Of a stretch of DNA of 64,000 nucleotides, positions 52,871 to 63,530 are shown one piece after another. The DNA lies in assembly GCF_009831115.1 (NCBI RefSeq), contig NZ_WUUK01000001.1, forward strand, positions 62,001 through 126,000, read 5' to 3'. The translations under genes were made by a program, and so were the position numbers. Source of the DNA: Salinicoccus hispanicus. Its GTDB lineage: Bacteria; Bacillota; Bacilli; Staphylococcales; Salinicoccaceae. The notes under the pieces are model-generated. The model worked only from the letters and a program-made list of their open reading frames with translations. It made no database searches and was not told where the DNA came from. The stretch's first letter is position 1, and each line of letters starts with the position of its first letter.

Positions 52871-54451
52871 ATGGAAATTGAATGTTTGCATTTCGGACAG
52901 GATGAATTTACAAAACACTTTAATAATAAAGAACAGGGAACGCTGCAGTTCTATGATCATCTTTCCTATGATGCGGAAAGTATAAAAAAGGTGCTCGATC
53001 GGCCCGTACATCCGCATACACAGAAGCTTGCCAGTATCATACAGGATGACATGGAGCAATACGGCCTGAGTGATGCCCAGCGCGACAACATAGAAAAACT
53101 CGGAGAGGGGCACCGTGTCATCATCGGCGGACAGCAGGCCGGCCTGTTCATGAGCCCAAGCTACATCATGCACAAGATCATCACACTGCTTGTGCTGACA
53201 GAAGAAATCAAAGCACAGCATGACTATGAAGCAGTACCCGTATTCTGGGTCGCCGGGGAAGATCACGATTTCGACGAGGTGAATCATACCCATGTCTATG
53301 ACAAGCGGCATAGAAGACGGCGCAAGATCTCCTATAAACCGAACTTGACGGTACCGATGAGTCTCGGTTTCTATAGATATGATCCTGTCGAGATGGAGAA
53401 GACCCTTCTCGCAATCATCGAAGCGTGCGGCGATTCCGGTCTGCTGCATCATAAGAAGAACCGCATCATTGAGATGATCCATCAGAATGAGTACTGGACC
53501 GAACTGTTCCATGCGCTCGTCCATGATGTGTTCAAGGAGGAAGGGCTGCTCATCTTCAACGCCCACGGTGAGGCTGCGCGTGCATTCGAAGTCCCGATAT
53601 TTGAACGCATGATCAACCAGCATGAAAAGATAGACCAGTCATTCAGAAGCGGACAGAAGAAATTCAATGAAACACTTGGGCTGTCCCCGATGATAGAGAC
53701 CGAAACCAATGTCCATCTGTTCACCGGTTCCGAAGGAAGCAGAACCCTGCTGACGACGGAAGATGGCTGGTTTGAGACCGACAAAGGTCCAGTCGATAAG
53801 GAGACACTGATCGAAAGGCTTGGAGATACGCCTGAAACGTTCAGCAATAATGTCGTAACCAGGCCACTCATGCAGGAGATGCTGTTCAATACGCTCATAT
53901 TCGCTGGCGGCGGCGCCGAGGTGAAGTACTGGGGAGAGCTCCATGAAGTATTTGAAGCGATGGCTGTTCCGATGCCGATCGTATTGAAACGTATGGAGAT
54001 CATCCACGAAGATATGCGGCTTGCCAAGCTGCTTGCCAAATATGATCTCCAAGTATCGAAAAGGCTGCATGCAGATGTGGAAGAGGAAAAGGAAAGGCTT
54101 GTAGCCGATGCCACCGACCACGAGTTCCTCGATGCGGTGGATGATATAGGTACAAGACTTGAAGGCGACTACGCGGCATTATCGGATACTGCCGGACGGG
54201 AGCAGTATCAGCATCTGATCGAAGCAAACGTGAAAGTACACCAGAAGCAGCTTGCATATCTGAAGCGGAGATACCAGCTGGAAGTGAAAAAGACACTGAG
54301 AAGCAAGCTTAATGATCTTGAGGAAGTGGCGGAGAGAATCATGCCTGGTGGGGCTTTGCAGGAGCGGGTCTACCATCCATGGATGTTCCCGGTAGTTGAT
54401 CCCCGTGCTTTAAGCTATACGACAGAACTGACAATTATAAAAGGCGTCTAG
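52871..54451 (+). CDS. bshC: Bacillithiol synthase (cysteine-adding enzyme) BshC
   Basis: Joins cysteine to glucosaminyl-malate in the last step of bacillithiol synthesis. Length 526 residues. Recognised by VIIGGQQAGLFMSPSYIMHK near residue 81 and VFWVAGEDHDFDEVNH near residue 124, with a coiled-coil C-terminal region (~400-500). Position just upstream of mraZ matches Staphylococcus. GAAGGAG precedes the ATG. Confidence 0.94.
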   Translation: MEIECLHFGQDEFTKHFNNKEQGTLQFYDHLSYDAESIKKVLDRPVHPHTQKLASIIQDDMEQYGLSDAQRDNIEKLGEGHRVIIGGQQAGLFMSPSYIMHKIITLLVLTEEIKAQHDYEAVPVFWVAGEDHDFDEVNHTHVYDKRHRRRRKISYKPNLTVPMSLGFYRYDPVEMEKTLLAIIEACGDSGLLHHKKNRIIEMIHQNEYWTELFHALVHDVFKEEGLLIFNAHGEAARAFEVPIFERMINQHEKIDQSFRSGQKKFNETLGLSPMIETETNVHLFTGSEGSRTLLTTEDGWFETDKGPVDKETLIERLGDTPETFSNNVVTRPLMQEMLFNTLIFAGGGAEVKYWGELHEVFEAMAVPMPIVLKRMEIIHEDMRLAKLLAKYDLQVSKRLHADVEEEKERLVADATDHEFLDAVDDIGTRLEGDYAALSDTAGREQYQHLIEANVKVHQKQLAYLKRRYQLEVKKTLRSKLNDLEEVAERIMPGGALQERVYHPWMFPVVDPRALSYTTELTIIKGV

Positions 54452-54456
54452 TATAA

Positions 54457-54490
54457 CGGCAGTTTCCTTCTGATGGGAACTGTCTTTTTT
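54457..54490 (+). terminator. Terminator after bshC
   Basis: CAGTTTCC and GGGAACTG pair (one G-T) around TTCTGAT, then TCTTTTTT. Confidence 0.8.
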
Positions 54491-54529
54491 CATGTTAAGT
54501 AATTAAATTCACACAAATGCACATAATAT

Positions 54530-54553
54530 GTGGTACAGAGTGGGGAGATGTGG
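54530..54553. promoter_or_regulatory. MraZ-binding boxes upstream of mraZ
   Basis: GTGG occurs at 54530, 54540 and 54550 at an exact 10-base period, as expected for MraZ autoregulation of the dcw cluster by direct repeats on one helix face. Promoter hexamers could not be fixed with confidence; TAATAT at 54524 is a possible -10. Confidence 0.6.
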
Positions 54554-54582
54554 TAAATTATTTGTATAGGCGAGGTGATTCG

Positions 54583-55014
54583 ATGTTCATGGGAGAATTC
54601 AAGCATCAGCTCGATGCAAAAGGACGCTTGATCGTTCCCAGCAAGTTCAGGGATGCCCTTGACAAGCAGTTCATCATCACAAGAGGCCTGGATCATTGCC
54701 TGTTCGGCTACACAATGGAAGAATGGGCACAGATTGAAAAGAAAATGAATACCCTGCCACTGACAAAAAGGGATGCCAGAAAGTTCATGAGAATGTTCTT
54801 TTCAGGTGCAACCGAAGTCGAAGTCGACAAACAGGGCAGAATCAACATTCCACAGAATTTAAGAGATTATGCTGAACTGACGAAAGAATGTACGATTATT
54901 GGCGTTTCACAGAGAATTGAAATATGGAGTACTGAAAAATGGGAATCATTCTATGATCATTCGGAATCCCATTATGAAGATATAGCAGAAGAATTGATAG
55001 ACTTTGATTTATAG
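54583..55014 (+). CDS. mraZ: Transcriptional regulator MraZ
   Basis: AbrB-like DNA-binding protein of 143 residues, first gene of the division/cell wall cluster. Two SpoVT/AbrB repeats are visible, [16 protein letters not shown] near residue 10 and [18 protein letters not shown] near residue 83. ATG 54583 follows GAGGTG and gives the standard N-terminus [15 protein letters not shown]. It likely represses or tunes its own operon through the GTGG boxes just upstream. Confidence 0.95.
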   Translation: MFMGEFKHQLDAKGRLIVPSKFRDALDKQFIITRGLDHCLFGYTMEEWAQIEKKMNTLPLTKRDARKFMRMFFSGATEVEVDKQGRINIPQNLRDYAELTKECTIIGVSQRIEIWSTEKWESFYDHSESHYEDIAEELIDFDL

Positions 55015-55025
55015 GATGTGAGGAT

Positions 55026-55955
55026 ATGTTCAGGCACGATACCGTTCTATTGGAAGAGACAGTGGACGGGCTGAATATACGCCCGGACGGCATTTATGTC
55101 GATGCCACACTAGGTGGTGGCGGGCACAGTGCCTATCTTCTCGAACAACTGACGACAGGACACCTGTTCGCTTTTGATCAGGATAGCCTGGCAATTCAGA
55201 ACGCAGAGGAAAAATTAAAAGACAGTGGTAACCTCACACTTATACATTCCAACTTTGAATATTTGAAAGAAGCGCTTTCCGAAAAAGGCATTACGGGAAT
55301 CGATGGTATATTGTATGATCTTGGGGTTTCAAGCCCACAATTGGATATTACAGAAAGAGGATTCAGCCACTCCAAAGAGGCAAGGCTCGATATGCGGATG
55401 GATCAGAGCCAGTCTCTGGATGCATATGAGATTGTCAATACATATTCCTATGAACAGCTGACAGGCATCTTCTTCAGATACGGGGAAGAGAAATTTTCCA
55501 AGAAGATTGCACGGGAGATTGAACGTCTGCGTGCTGTGAAGCCCATTGAAACAACTGTTGAACTTACAGAGATCATCAAATCGCAGATACCGCACAAGTT
55601 CAGAAGAACAGGCGGTCACCCGGCCAAGCGTGTCTTCCAGGCACTGAGAATCGCAGTGAACGATGAACTTGGCGTCTTCGAACGTTCTCTTGAGCAGGCA
55701 ATCGGCCTTCTGAATAAAGGTGGTCGCGTCTCAGTGATTACATTCCATTCCCTTGAGGACAGAATCTGCAAGCAGATGTTCATGGAATATGAATCCGGAC
55801 CTGAACTGCCTCGCAATATGCCGATCATTCCCGAAGCCTATGAACCCATTCTGAAGCGTGTCAACAAAAAACCGATTGTTGCAGATGACATGGCAGTGGA
55901 AGACAATCCACGTGCACGCAGTGCGAAACTAAGAATTGCAGAGAAGCAGAAATAG
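55026..55955 (+). CDS. rsmH: 16S rRNA (cytosine1402-N4)-methyltransferase RsmH
   Basis: SAM-dependent methyltransferase, 309 residues, formerly MraW. It starts [15 protein letters not shown], with the SAM loop [10 protein letters not shown] near residue 27 and the [16 protein letters not shown] block near residue 198. It is the conserved neighbour of mraZ and ftsL. Confidence 0.96.
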   Translation: MFRHDTVLLEETVDGLNIRPDGIYVDATLGGGGHSAYLLEQLTTGHLFAFDQDSLAIQNAEEKLKDSGNLTLIHSNFEYLKEALSEKGITGIDGILYDLGVSSPQLDITERGFSHSKEARLDMRMDQSQSLDAYEIVNTYSYEQLTGIFFRYGEEKFSKKIAREIERLRAVKPIETTVELTEIIKSQIPHKFRRTGGHPAKRVFQALRIAVNDELGVFERSLEQAIGLLNKGGRVSVITFHSLEDRICKQMFMEYESGPELPRNMPIIPEAYEPILKRVNKKPIVADDMAVEDNPRARSAKLRIAEKQK

Positions 55956-55966
55956 GGAGTGTTATT

Positions 55967-56338
55967 ATGGCAGTAGAACGTTACCAGCAGACCCTGCCGC
56001 GTCCTCAGATAGAGCAGGAACAGATTCATGGGACCAGGAAAGCCAGACGCGTCATTGGCATCAAGAAATTTGAAGCACTTGCATATCTGCTACTGATGGC
56101 ATTGATTGCAGCAGCTGCAATCTACGTACTTTCGCTCAAGATGGAAGCATATACACTACAGACCGAAAACACCCAGGTTGAGAGTGAGATTGCCATCAGG
56201 GAAGGCGAGATCAGTGAGCTTAAAACGGAAGTGACCGATCTTGCTTCATATGACAGAATCTATGAAAAAGCGAATGAACTCGGACTTGAACTGGACAATG
56301 GAAATGTAAAGGTTGCTGAGAAGTATGGCAAGGATTAG
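55967..56338 (+). CDS. ftsL: Cell division protein FtsL
   Basis: Bitopic septal protein, 123 residues. A basic cytoplasmic N-terminus (~1-39) is followed by one membrane helix (~40-58) and an extracellular coiled coil (SEIAIREGEISELKTEV). It forms a complex with DivIB and DivIC. The end overlaps the pbp1 start by 14 bases. Confidence 0.88.
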   Translation: MAVERYQQTLPRPQIEQEQIHGTRKARRVIGIKKFEALAYLLLMALIAAAAIYVLSLKMEAYTLQTENTQVESEIAIREGEISELKTEVTDLASYDRIYEKANELGLELDNGNVKVAEKYGKD

Positions 56339-58475
56339 AATCAGGCTCGGTGAGAAAACTAAAACACTATCAGTTGGTGCGCTCCTAATCTACCTTGGTA
56401 TAGGAGTGCTTTTTCTTTGCATATTTTGGCAATTCTCCTATCTGATGGTACATAAAACATTGGATGATGAAGATCTGGTGGCCCATGGCCATGACAAGTT
56501 TACACGATCAGCCGTCAGGGAGGCGGCACGCGGAGATATAGTGGATCGCCATGGTAACGTTCTGGCAAGCGATATGGAAGCATACCGCCTGGCATTGATT
56601 ACGGATGCGGATTACCCGAACCACGTCACAGATCCTAAAAAAACAGCTGAAGCAGTGGCGGAAATCATAGACATGTCATCTGAAGATATACAAGAAAGAA
56701 TAGAAGAGGGTATTGAAAATGAACGGTTCCAGGTGGAACTGGGCAAGGAAGGGCGTGATCTTTCCTATAACCAGAAAAATGCACTGGAGGACGGGAGCAT
56801 TCCAGGCATCGTCCTGACACCCGAAACAAAACGCTTCTATCCGAATGGGGATTTCGCGTCCCATCTGGTCGGCTACGCCGAACAGGAAGAGGGGACGGAT
56901 GAACTGCATGGACAGCTCGGTCTGGAGCGTGCCTATGACGATGTGCTTGAGGGCCAGGATGGCACCATAGACTATACACAGGATCTATGGGGATACATCG
57001 TACCAAACTCGGATACGGTCAAACCACCCGAAGACGGTGCAGAAATGAAGCTTACGATCGATTCGAATATCCAGCTGTACCTTGAGGATTCCCTGGATAT
57101 AATGGAGGAGCACTTTGAACCGGAGGAACTGTTTGCTGTCGTGGCGGATGCTGAAACCGGTGAGATCCTGGCCAGTGGCCAGCGCCCTTCCTTCAACCCG
57201 AGAACCCGTGAAGGATTCGGCAGCAGCTGGCTGAACATGCTGTACCAGTACTCCTTCGAGCCGGGCTCGACATTCAAGGTGTTCGGTCTCGCTGCCGCAA
57301 TCGATGCGGGCGTCTATGACCCGAACGCACTGTACGAATCCGGTTCCTACGATGTCAATGGATACACGATCAATGACTGGGAAAAGGAAGGCTGGGGAGA
57401 AATAACCTATAATGAGGGCATGCAGTATTCCTCCAACGCTCTGATGATGCTGCTGCAGGACAAGGTCGGGGAAGAGGCGATGCTCGACTACTATAGACAG
57501 TTCGGCTTCGGTGAAACGACCGGCTCCGAGTTCCCGAATGAACAGACCGGCACACTTTCCTGGGAAAGTGAACTGCAGAGAAAAACCACATCCTTCGGCC
57601 AGGGTTCAACAGTTACTCCGATCCAGATGATCCAGGGCATGACTGCAATCCTGAACGGCGGAAAGATGAAGAAACCGTATGTCATCGAATCGATCACAGA
57701 CCCTGGTACAGGCGAAGTGCTGCATCAGGGCAAAGAGACAGTGGTGCGGCAGGTCATCTCAGAAGAAGCAGCGGATAAAACGCATGAAGAGCTCAATACG
57801 ATGGTCGGCGGTTCCATGGAGAGGAATCCGCAATATCTGCTCGATGACTATGAAGTGGCCGGCAAGTCCGGAACTGCACAGGTGATCGATCCAGAAAACG
57901 GGGGATATATGGATGGGCCCTACGAATTCCTGACCTCATTCATCGGCTACGCACCGGAGGACGATCCGGAAGTCATCGTCTACTACGGCGTGAAACTTGC
58001 TTCCAAAAATAAATCCGATACGTGGGATATCGGTGTCATGCCAGGATTCAATCCGCTGATGGAACGTACGCTCAAATATCTGACAGTCGGGGAATCAGGG
58101 AGCGCGCAGGGGGCAGAAGTGATCGAAGTCGGTGACCATACCGGCGAGAACCTCACGGAAATCCCATTTGCATCAGATGCTGCCATACAGACCGTCGTGA
58201 TCGGCGACGGAGAAGAGGTGGTGGACCACTACCCTAAAAATGACACACTTCTGCCATACGAGTCATTCTTCGTCAAGACTGAAGGAGAAGCGGCAATGCC
58301 TGATCTTGCAGGCCTGTCCAAACGGGAAGTCATACTTTTTGGCGACTTCATCGGTGTTGAAGTCACCGTAGAAGGAGAGGGATATGTAAAATCCCAGTCC
58401 ATTGCGCCCGGTACCATTCTTAGTAACGAAGAAGCAATCGAAGTCACACTATCATCCAATGACCCCGAAGATTAG
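56325..58475 (+). CDS. pbpA: Penicillin-binding protein 1 (class B transpeptidase)
   Basis: Division transpeptidase, 716 residues, partner of FtsW. An N-terminal membrane helix (~19-42) precedes a dimerisation domain and the transpeptidase domain: active Ser S315 in EPGSTFK, YSSNAL as SxN, and GKSGTAQ as KTG-type. Two C-terminal PASTA domains follow (~595-716). The start ATG 56325 lies inside the ftsL end; the in-frame TTG at 56313 is less likely. Confidence 0.93.
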   Translation: MARIRIRLGEKTKTLSVGALLIYLGIGVLFLCIFWQFSYLMVHKTLDDEDLVAHGHDKFTRSAVREAARGDIVDRHGNVLASDMEAYRLALITDADYPNHVTDPKKTAEAVAEIIDMSSEDIQERIEEGIENERFQVELGKEGRDLSYNQKNALEDGSIPGIVLTPETKRFYPNGDFASHLVGYAEQEEGTDELHGQLGLERAYDDVLEGQDGTIDYTQDLWGYIVPNSDTVKPPEDGAEMKLTIDSNIQLYLEDSLDIMEEHFEPEELFAVVADAETGEILASGQRPSFNPRTREGFGSSWLNMLYQYSFEPGSTFKVFGLAAAIDAGVYDPNALYESGSYDVNGYTINDWEKEGWGEITYNEGMQYSSNALMMLLQDKVGEEAMLDYYRQFGFGETTGSEFPNEQTGTLSWESELQRKTTSFGQGSTVTPIQMIQGMTAILNGGKMKKPYVIESITDPGTGEVLHQGKETVVRQVISEEAADKTHEELNTMVGGSMERNPQYLLDDYEVAGKSGTAQVIDPENGGYMDGPYEFLTSFIGYAPEDDPEVIVYYGVKLASKNKSDTWDIGVMPGFNPLMERTLKYLTVGESGSAQGAEVIEVGDHTGENLTEIPFASDAAIQTVVIGDGEEVVDHYPKNDTLLPYESFFVKTEGEAAMPDLAGLSKREVILFGDFIGVEVTVEGEGYVKSQSIAPGTILSNEEAIEVTLSSNDPED

Positions 58476-58486
58476 AGGAGGACAAA

Positions 58487-59449
58487 ATGAACTATCTATT
58501 TCCAATCATCGCATTCATCAGCACAGTCATACTGGTGCCGGTGACCATACCATTACTGAAACGGATGAAGTTCGGACAGTCCATCCGCGTCGAGGGTCCG
58601 AAGAGCCACCAGGTAAAGACGGGCACACCGACAATGGGCGGACTGACCTATCTTATTCCGGTCATCGTCCTGTCCATCATCGCACTTCTGATGGTGGAAG
58701 ATGCATACAAGATGCTGGTCCTTGTCATTGTGACAGTCGGATTCGGCCTGATCGGCTTCATTGATGACTACATCATCGTCGTCAAGAAGGACAACAGGGG
58801 GCTATCCTCCAAACAGAAGTTTCTTGCACAGATCATCGTTTCCGTCATCGTCTATTTCATCATGACCCAGGCAATTACGGATATCGATACGAGCATCCAT
58901 ATACCGGCAACGGATATCAATATTCCGCTCGGCGTACTGTTCATGCTATGGATCGTCTTCTGGCAGGTGGGATTCTCAAATGCCGTCAATCTGACAGATG
59001 GCCTCGATGGATTGGCTACAGGGCTGTCCATCATCGCCTTTTCAAGTTTCCTGGTCATCGCAATCATGCAGGAAGAAATGGCAATCGCTCTTTTCCTCCT
59101 CATAATGATCGGCGCACTGCTCGGATTTCTTGTCTTTAACAAATACCCGGCAAAACTGTTCATGGGAGACACAGGTTCCCTTGCGCTCGGCGGCATCATC
59201 GCCACAGTTTCGATCATGCTTAATGAGAGTCTTCTGCTTCTTTTGATCGGAATCGTTTTTGTAGTCGAAACAGCTTCAGTAATGTTGCAGGTGGCTTCGT
59301 ACAAACTGACGGGCAAGAGAATATTCAGAATGACACCGATCCATCATCACTTTGAGCTTGGCGGCTGGAGCGAGTGGAAGATTGTTATCGTATTCTGGAC
59401 TGCCGGCATCATTGCCGGTGCCATCGGTGTCCTATTGGGGGCGTTGTAG
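58487..59449 (+). CDS. mraY: Phospho-N-acetylmuramoyl-pentapeptide transferase MraY
   Basis: Membrane enzyme that makes lipid I, 320 residues and ten helices. Signature motifs are GFIDDYIIVVKKDNRGLSSKQK near residue 85, the NAVNLTDGLDGLA block near 165 and FMGDTGSLALGG near 225, followed by MTPIHHHFELGGWSE. A GAGGAGG site precedes the ATG. Confidence 0.96.
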   Translation: MNYLFPIIAFISTVILVPVTIPLLKRMKFGQSIRVEGPKSHQVKTGTPTMGGLTYLIPVIVLSIIALLMVEDAYKMLVLVIVTVGFGLIGFIDDYIIVVKKDNRGLSSKQKFLAQIIVSVIVYFIMTQAITDIDTSIHIPATDINIPLGVLFMLWIVFWQVGFSNAVNLTDGLDGLATGLSIIAFSSFLVIAIMQEEMAIALFLLIMIGALLGFLVFNKYPAKLFMGDTGSLALGGIIATVSIMLNESLLLLLIGIVFVVETASVMLQVASYKLTGKRIFRMTPIHHHFELGGWSEWKIVIVFWTAGIIAGAIGVLLGAL

Positions 59450-60781
59450 ATGACTGCCAGTTTTGAAAATAAAAATGTAGTTGTACTCGGGTATGGCAGG
59501 AGTGGCAGAAGTGCCGTTTCGGCACTTGTTTCACTCGGTGCGGTCGTTACTCTGACGACAAATGAAATCGTCGCAGATGAAAAAGTTCGCCAGACGTTGA
59601 AAGGGTGGGGCGTCGAAATCGTGGATGGCCACCATCCGACGAGTCTGCTGAATGATGCTGAGCTGATTGTCAAGAACCCGGGCATTCCCTATACCATTCC
59701 GTTTCTGCAGGCAGCTGCTGAAAGAAATATACCGATTATAACCGAGGTTGAACTTGCATATCATATGTCTGAGGCACCGATCATCGGCATAACCGGTACA
59801 AATGGAAAGACGACAGTCACGCATCTGATCGGTGAAATGCTTGAGCGGTCAGGTCTATCGCCAATATTGTGTGGAAACATCGGATATCCGGCATCAGAGG
59901 CTGTTAGCGAAGCTACAAAGGAAAACATCCTGGTCATGGAACTCTCTTCCTTCCAGCTGATGGGCATAAAGGATTTCCAGCCGGATACGGCAGTGTTCAC
60001 CAACATATACGAAGCGCATATCGACTACCATGGCAGCCGGGAAGCCTATGTACAGGCGAAGATGAACCTGCTGTCCAATATGGGTCGGCAGCAGATAGTA
60101 GTATTCAATGGAGCGCAGCGGAATATGCTGGAAGACACCGACACTCTGCATGTCGAATATTTTTCCACCTCGGACGGCGGCGATGCCTCTATAGTTGATG
60201 GCATGGTCACATACAAAGGGACGCCGCTGATCCACGTCGATCAGGTGAAACTGAAAGGCGATCATAACCATGAAAATATTCTGGCAGCACTGCTTGCTGC
60301 CAAACGGCATGGTGCGACCGATGAAGCGATCAGGGAGACACTGCTGTATTTCGGCAGCATCCCGCATCGTATGGAGCATCTTGGCGAATACGAAGGTGTA
60401 TCCTACTATAATGATTCCAAGGCGACCAATAATCTGGCCACCACTTTTGCGCTGAAAAGTTTCAACGAGCAGATCATCTGGATTGCCGGCGGACTTGACC
60501 GGGGGCAATCGCTCGAATCGCTTGTTCCGCATATGGACAACGTGCGCATGATCATCACTTTCGGTGAGACGAAGGAAAAGTTCAAAGCGCTTGCCGAGAG
60601 TACCGGGAAGGCCGTTCTGATTTCAGAACATCCCTATGATGCAGTGCAGGTGGCGGCAGCGCATGCAGCGCCTGGAGATATCGTCCTATTTTCTCCGGCT
60701 TGTGCAAGCTGGGACCAGTACAAGGACTACGAAGCAAGAGGCGACCACTTCAAGGAAGGGTTCAGCACGCTTGATAGATGA
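59450..60781 (+). CDS. murD: UDP-N-acetylmuramoylalanine-D-glutamate ligase
   Basis: ATP-dependent ligase of the muropeptide pathway, 443 residues. Nucleotide motif GITGTNGKTT near residue 110, Mur-ligase middle and C-terminal domains with YNDSKATN near residue 322. It starts directly after the mraY stop. Confidence 0.95.
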   Translation: MTASFENKNVVVLGYGRSGRSAVSALVSLGAVVTLTTNEIVADEKVRQTLKGWGVEIVDGHHPTSLLNDAELIVKNPGIPYTIPFLQAAAERNIPIITEVELAYHMSEAPIIGITGTNGKTTVTHLIGEMLERSGLSPILCGNIGYPASEAVSEATKENILVMELSSFQLMGIKDFQPDTAVFTNIYEAHIDYHGSREAYVQAKMNLLSNMGRQQIVVFNGAQRNMLEDTDTLHVEYFSTSDGGDASIVDGMVTYKGTPLIHVDQVKLKGDHNHENILAALLAAKRHGATDEAIRETLLYFGSIPHRMEHLGEYEGVSYYNDSKATNNLATTFALKSFNEQIIWIAGGLDRGQSLESLVPHMDNVRMIITFGETKEKFKALAESTGKAVLISEHPYDAVQVAAAHAAPGDIVLFSPACASWDQYKDYEARGDHFKEGFSTLDR

Positions 60782-60798
60782 AAGAAGGGAGTGAGCCG

Positions 60799-61932
60799 AT
60801 GAGTGAGAGACCTGACATAGACGAAATGAAACAGAAGTTGAAGCGCACGAGGGGATCGAACAATCATGTGCTGGGTGAACGCCTCAGCAGCGGCTCTCCT
60901 CCCGATGAACAGCAAAGCGGATCCGATGGTGATGTATCTGGATATGCACCCGGGCAGGGTGATGGGGAGCCGGGACAGGAAGAAGCGGTCACCACTTTCC
61001 ACGGCAGGCTGATGGAGGAAGCAAAGAAGCAGTCTTCGATGCAGCATTCTGTAGATGAAGATGAAATCGAAACTTTTCCACGAAAAGACAAGAAGCAGAG
61101 AAGAAAACGCGAATGGCACCGTCCAAAGTTCACGCGTGCGCATTTCTATATACTGCTGCTGCTTGTTCTGCTGATTTCCGTCGGCACGCTGATCTGGTAT
61201 GTATTCAGCAGTGCGAGTGATATCAAAGACATCAATATCTCCGGAAACGAACTGATCAGTGATGAAGAGATACAGGATCGGCTGCATTTTGATGAAGGGA
61301 CTAAAATGTTCAGCGCAGACCTGTCACAGGCCAGGGAGAACATCGCGCTTTTGCCTGCTGTCAATAATGTCGAGCTGGAGAGGAACTGGTGGAGTGCAAT
61401 CAATGTCACTGTGACTGAATACAGGGCGCTCGGGTATGTTGCCAATAATACCGACTACTATCCGGTTCTTGAGAATGCACAGATACTGAGGGGCTATCCA
61501 TCTTCTCCGAAGAAGGCGCCCATACTCCATTATTTTGAAGGCAGGGAATTCAACCAGCTGGTTGAGAATCTGGATAAGATAGATGATGAAATACTGGAAG
61601 GCATTTCCGAGATATACTACCGTCCTTCCGGAAACTCTTCGACACGCATCCACATGTTCATGAACGACGGCCAGGAAATTGTTGCAGACTACCGGACGAT
61701 AGATGAAAAGATGAACTATTATCCAAGTGTCCGCAAGGAGATCGGAGATCCGAATTCGGGTGTCATCGACTTTGAAATCGGCAGCAGCTTCCTGCCATAT
61801 GGAAGCCAGGAGGCAGAAGAGGTCAAATCGGGCATCTACGAAACGCCGGTACAGGCAAAATACATCGAGGATGTAAATCAGGCACTGGCAGATGTAAGAG
61901 ATCAGCTTACGGAAATCGGCGGCGGGGAATAA
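60799..61932 (+). CDS. divIB: Cell division protein DivIB/FtsQ
   Basis: Bitopic protein of 377 residues. The cytoplasmic part (1-~114) is long, acidic and Ser/Gly-rich, followed by a basic stretch and a helix (~115-137). The POTRA domain (DIKDINISGNELISDEEI near residue 142) and beta domain follow outside. I start at ATG 60799, seven bases after GAAGGGAG. The stop codon lies inside a terminator stem. Confidence 0.92.
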   Translation: MSERPDIDEMKQKLKRTRGSNNHVLGERLSSGSPPDEQQSGSDGDVSGYAPGQGDGEPGQEEAVTTFHGRLMEEAKKQSSMQHSVDEDEIETFPRKDKKQRRKREWHRPKFTRAHFYILLLLVLLISVGTLIWYVFSSASDIKDINISGNELISDEEIQDRLHFDEGTKMFSADLSQARENIALLPAVNNVELERNWWSAINVTVTEYRALGYVANNTDYYPVLENAQILRGYPSSPKKAPILHYFEGREFNQLVENLDKIDDEILEGISEIYYRPSGNSSTRIHMFMNDGQEIVADYRTIDEKMNYYPSVRKEIGDPNSGVIDFEIGSSFLPYGSQEAEEVKSGIYETPVQAKYIEDVNQALADVRDQLTEIGGGE

Positions 61933-61951
61933 TGATTCCCCGCCTGTTTTT
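61921..61951 (+). terminator. Terminator at the end of divIB
   Basis: GGCGGGGAAT and ATTCCCCGCC pair perfectly around AATG, followed by TGTTTTTAT. The stem includes the last codons and stop of divIB, separating it from ftsA. Confidence 0.88.
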
Positions 61952-61992
61952 ATACTGGACTATTATGCATAAATAGTTCACAATATAAAAAG

Positions 61993-61998
61993 TATAAT
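61993..61998 (+). promoter_or_regulatory. Candidate -10 element of ftsA
   Basis: A perfect TATAAT lies 50 bases before ftsA. No matching -35 is clear, so only the -10 is annotated. Confidence 0.4.
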
Positions 61999-62048
61999 GT
62001 AAACTATATGATAGAAAGCTGAAACAGGCTTGCTAGGAGGCAAATGAG

Positions 62049-63506
62049 TTGAAGGAACATTATTATGTTGCCCTGGATATCGGTTCCGCAAGTGTGAAGG
62101 CGGTCGTTGGTGAGAAATTCCATGATGGTGTCAACATCATTGGCACTGGCCAGACCTTTACGGATGGCATATCCAAAGGGAAGATAAAAGATTTTGATCT
62201 GGCGAGAAATGCTATTATAGATACGATTAAAAAGGCAAAGATCTCATCTGGAGTCGACATAGATGAAGTCTTTTTAAAAATGCCGATTACTGAAACTGAA
62301 TTCAAGTTCAGTGAGGAGGAGTTGCGTTTTGGCGGCAATTCCACCGAAATCAATGGTACACATATCGAAGACCTCCTGGAAACGCTGAGGGAAAGGGAAA
62401 TCCATAGAGACCGTGAAGTGGTGACCGTCTACCCCATCCATTTCAAGGTTGACGACCTGCATGAAGTGATGGATCCGAAAGAAATGATGGCGACCCAATC
62501 ACTATTCGTACGCGCAGGCATCGTTCTGGCCAATAGGACATTGCTCATGAACGCAGTCAAATGTGTAGAGGATGCAGGCCTTGAAGTCCTGGATGTCTAT
62601 TCCGATGCGGTCAACTATCAGCATATATTGAGCGAGTCCGAGGTGGAGCTTGGGGGTGTGGCGATTGATATCGGCGCAGATCTTACACAATTCGGCTACT
62701 ATGAACGCGGCACACTGAGATATGCCGGCAGCATCCCTGTCGGGGGCAATCATATTACAAACGACCTTTCAGAAGCGTTCAACACGCCGACAGAAGCTGC
62801 CGAAAAGGCAAAACAGCAGTATGGACACGCATTCTATGACCTCGCTTCCGAGGCGGATATCATCAGACTACCGCAGCGGGATGGCGAACCGGACATCGAA
62901 GTGACACCGAAAGACCTTGCGGATATCATCGAAATGAGACTGGAAGAAATGCTCATGGGTGTCTTTGAAGCACTTCAGCAGCAAAAGATCACCAAGGTCA
63001 ATGGCGGTTTTGTCGTTACAGGCGGTACAGCCAACCTCCTTGGAGTCAAAGAGCTCATGCAGGACCTTGTATCCGAGAAGATCAGGGTGCACGTCCCGAA
63101 TCAGATGGGTGCACGCAAGCCGGAATTCTCAAGTGTCATTTCAACCGTATCAAGCGGAATTATGTTTGATGAACTTCTTGAGTATGTTACAATTGATAAT
63201 TATGAGACGGAGTCGGAGGATGCTCGACATGACGCATCCGAAGAGACATCGGGCAGCTTTTTCAATGGTCTTTTCAACAAGCGGAAAGAACATAACACCC
63301 GTCAGCTGGAATCAGGGGAAACCTACAAGTATCCACCTGGAAAAACCAGCGGGTCTGCTCCGGAAGAAGCAGAGTATGCCGACTACGCATATGATGAAAC
63401 GCGTTCGGATGAAACAGTCACAAAACGCTCTGAAGACACGCGTCAAGGTGAACAGAAAGACTATCGTGGATACATGAAAAAGTTCTTTAAAAATTTGTTT
63501 GAGTAA
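62049..63506 (+). CDS. ftsA: Cell division protein FtsA
   Basis: Actin-like ATPase that tethers FtsZ to the membrane, 485 residues. [16 protein letters not shown] near the N-terminus is phosphate 1; [16 protein letters not shown] near residue 205 is phosphate 2; [18 protein letters not shown] near residue 320 is the adenosine motif. The C-terminus ends in the amphipathic membrane-targeting helix ([11 protein letters not shown]), after an acidic linker. The start is TTG, eight bases after AGGAGG. Confidence 0.95.
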   Translation: MKEHYYVALDIGSASVKAVVGEKFHDGVNIIGTGQTFTDGISKGKIKDFDLARNAIIDTIKKAKISSGVDIDEVFLKMPITETEFKFSEEELRFGGNSTEINGTHIEDLLETLREREIHRDREVVTVYPIHFKVDDLHEVMDPKEMMATQSLFVRAGIVLANRTLLMNAVKCVEDAGLEVLDVYSDAVNYQHILSESEVELGGVAIDIGADLTQFGYYERGTLRYAGSIPVGGNHITNDLSEAFNTPTEAAEKAKQQYGHAFYDLASEADIIRLPQRDGEPDIEVTPKDLADIIEMRLEEMLMGVFEALQQQKITKVNGGFVVTGGTANLLGVKELMQDLVSEKIRVHVPNQMGARKPEFSSVISTVSSGIMFDELLEYVTIDNYETESEDARHDASEETSGSFFNGLFNKRKEHNTRQLESGETYKYPPGKTSGSAPEEAEYADYAYDETRSDETVTKRSEDTRQGEQKDYRGYMKKFFKNLFE

Positions 63507-63530
63507 GATGAATGACTGGAGGAAATGGAA

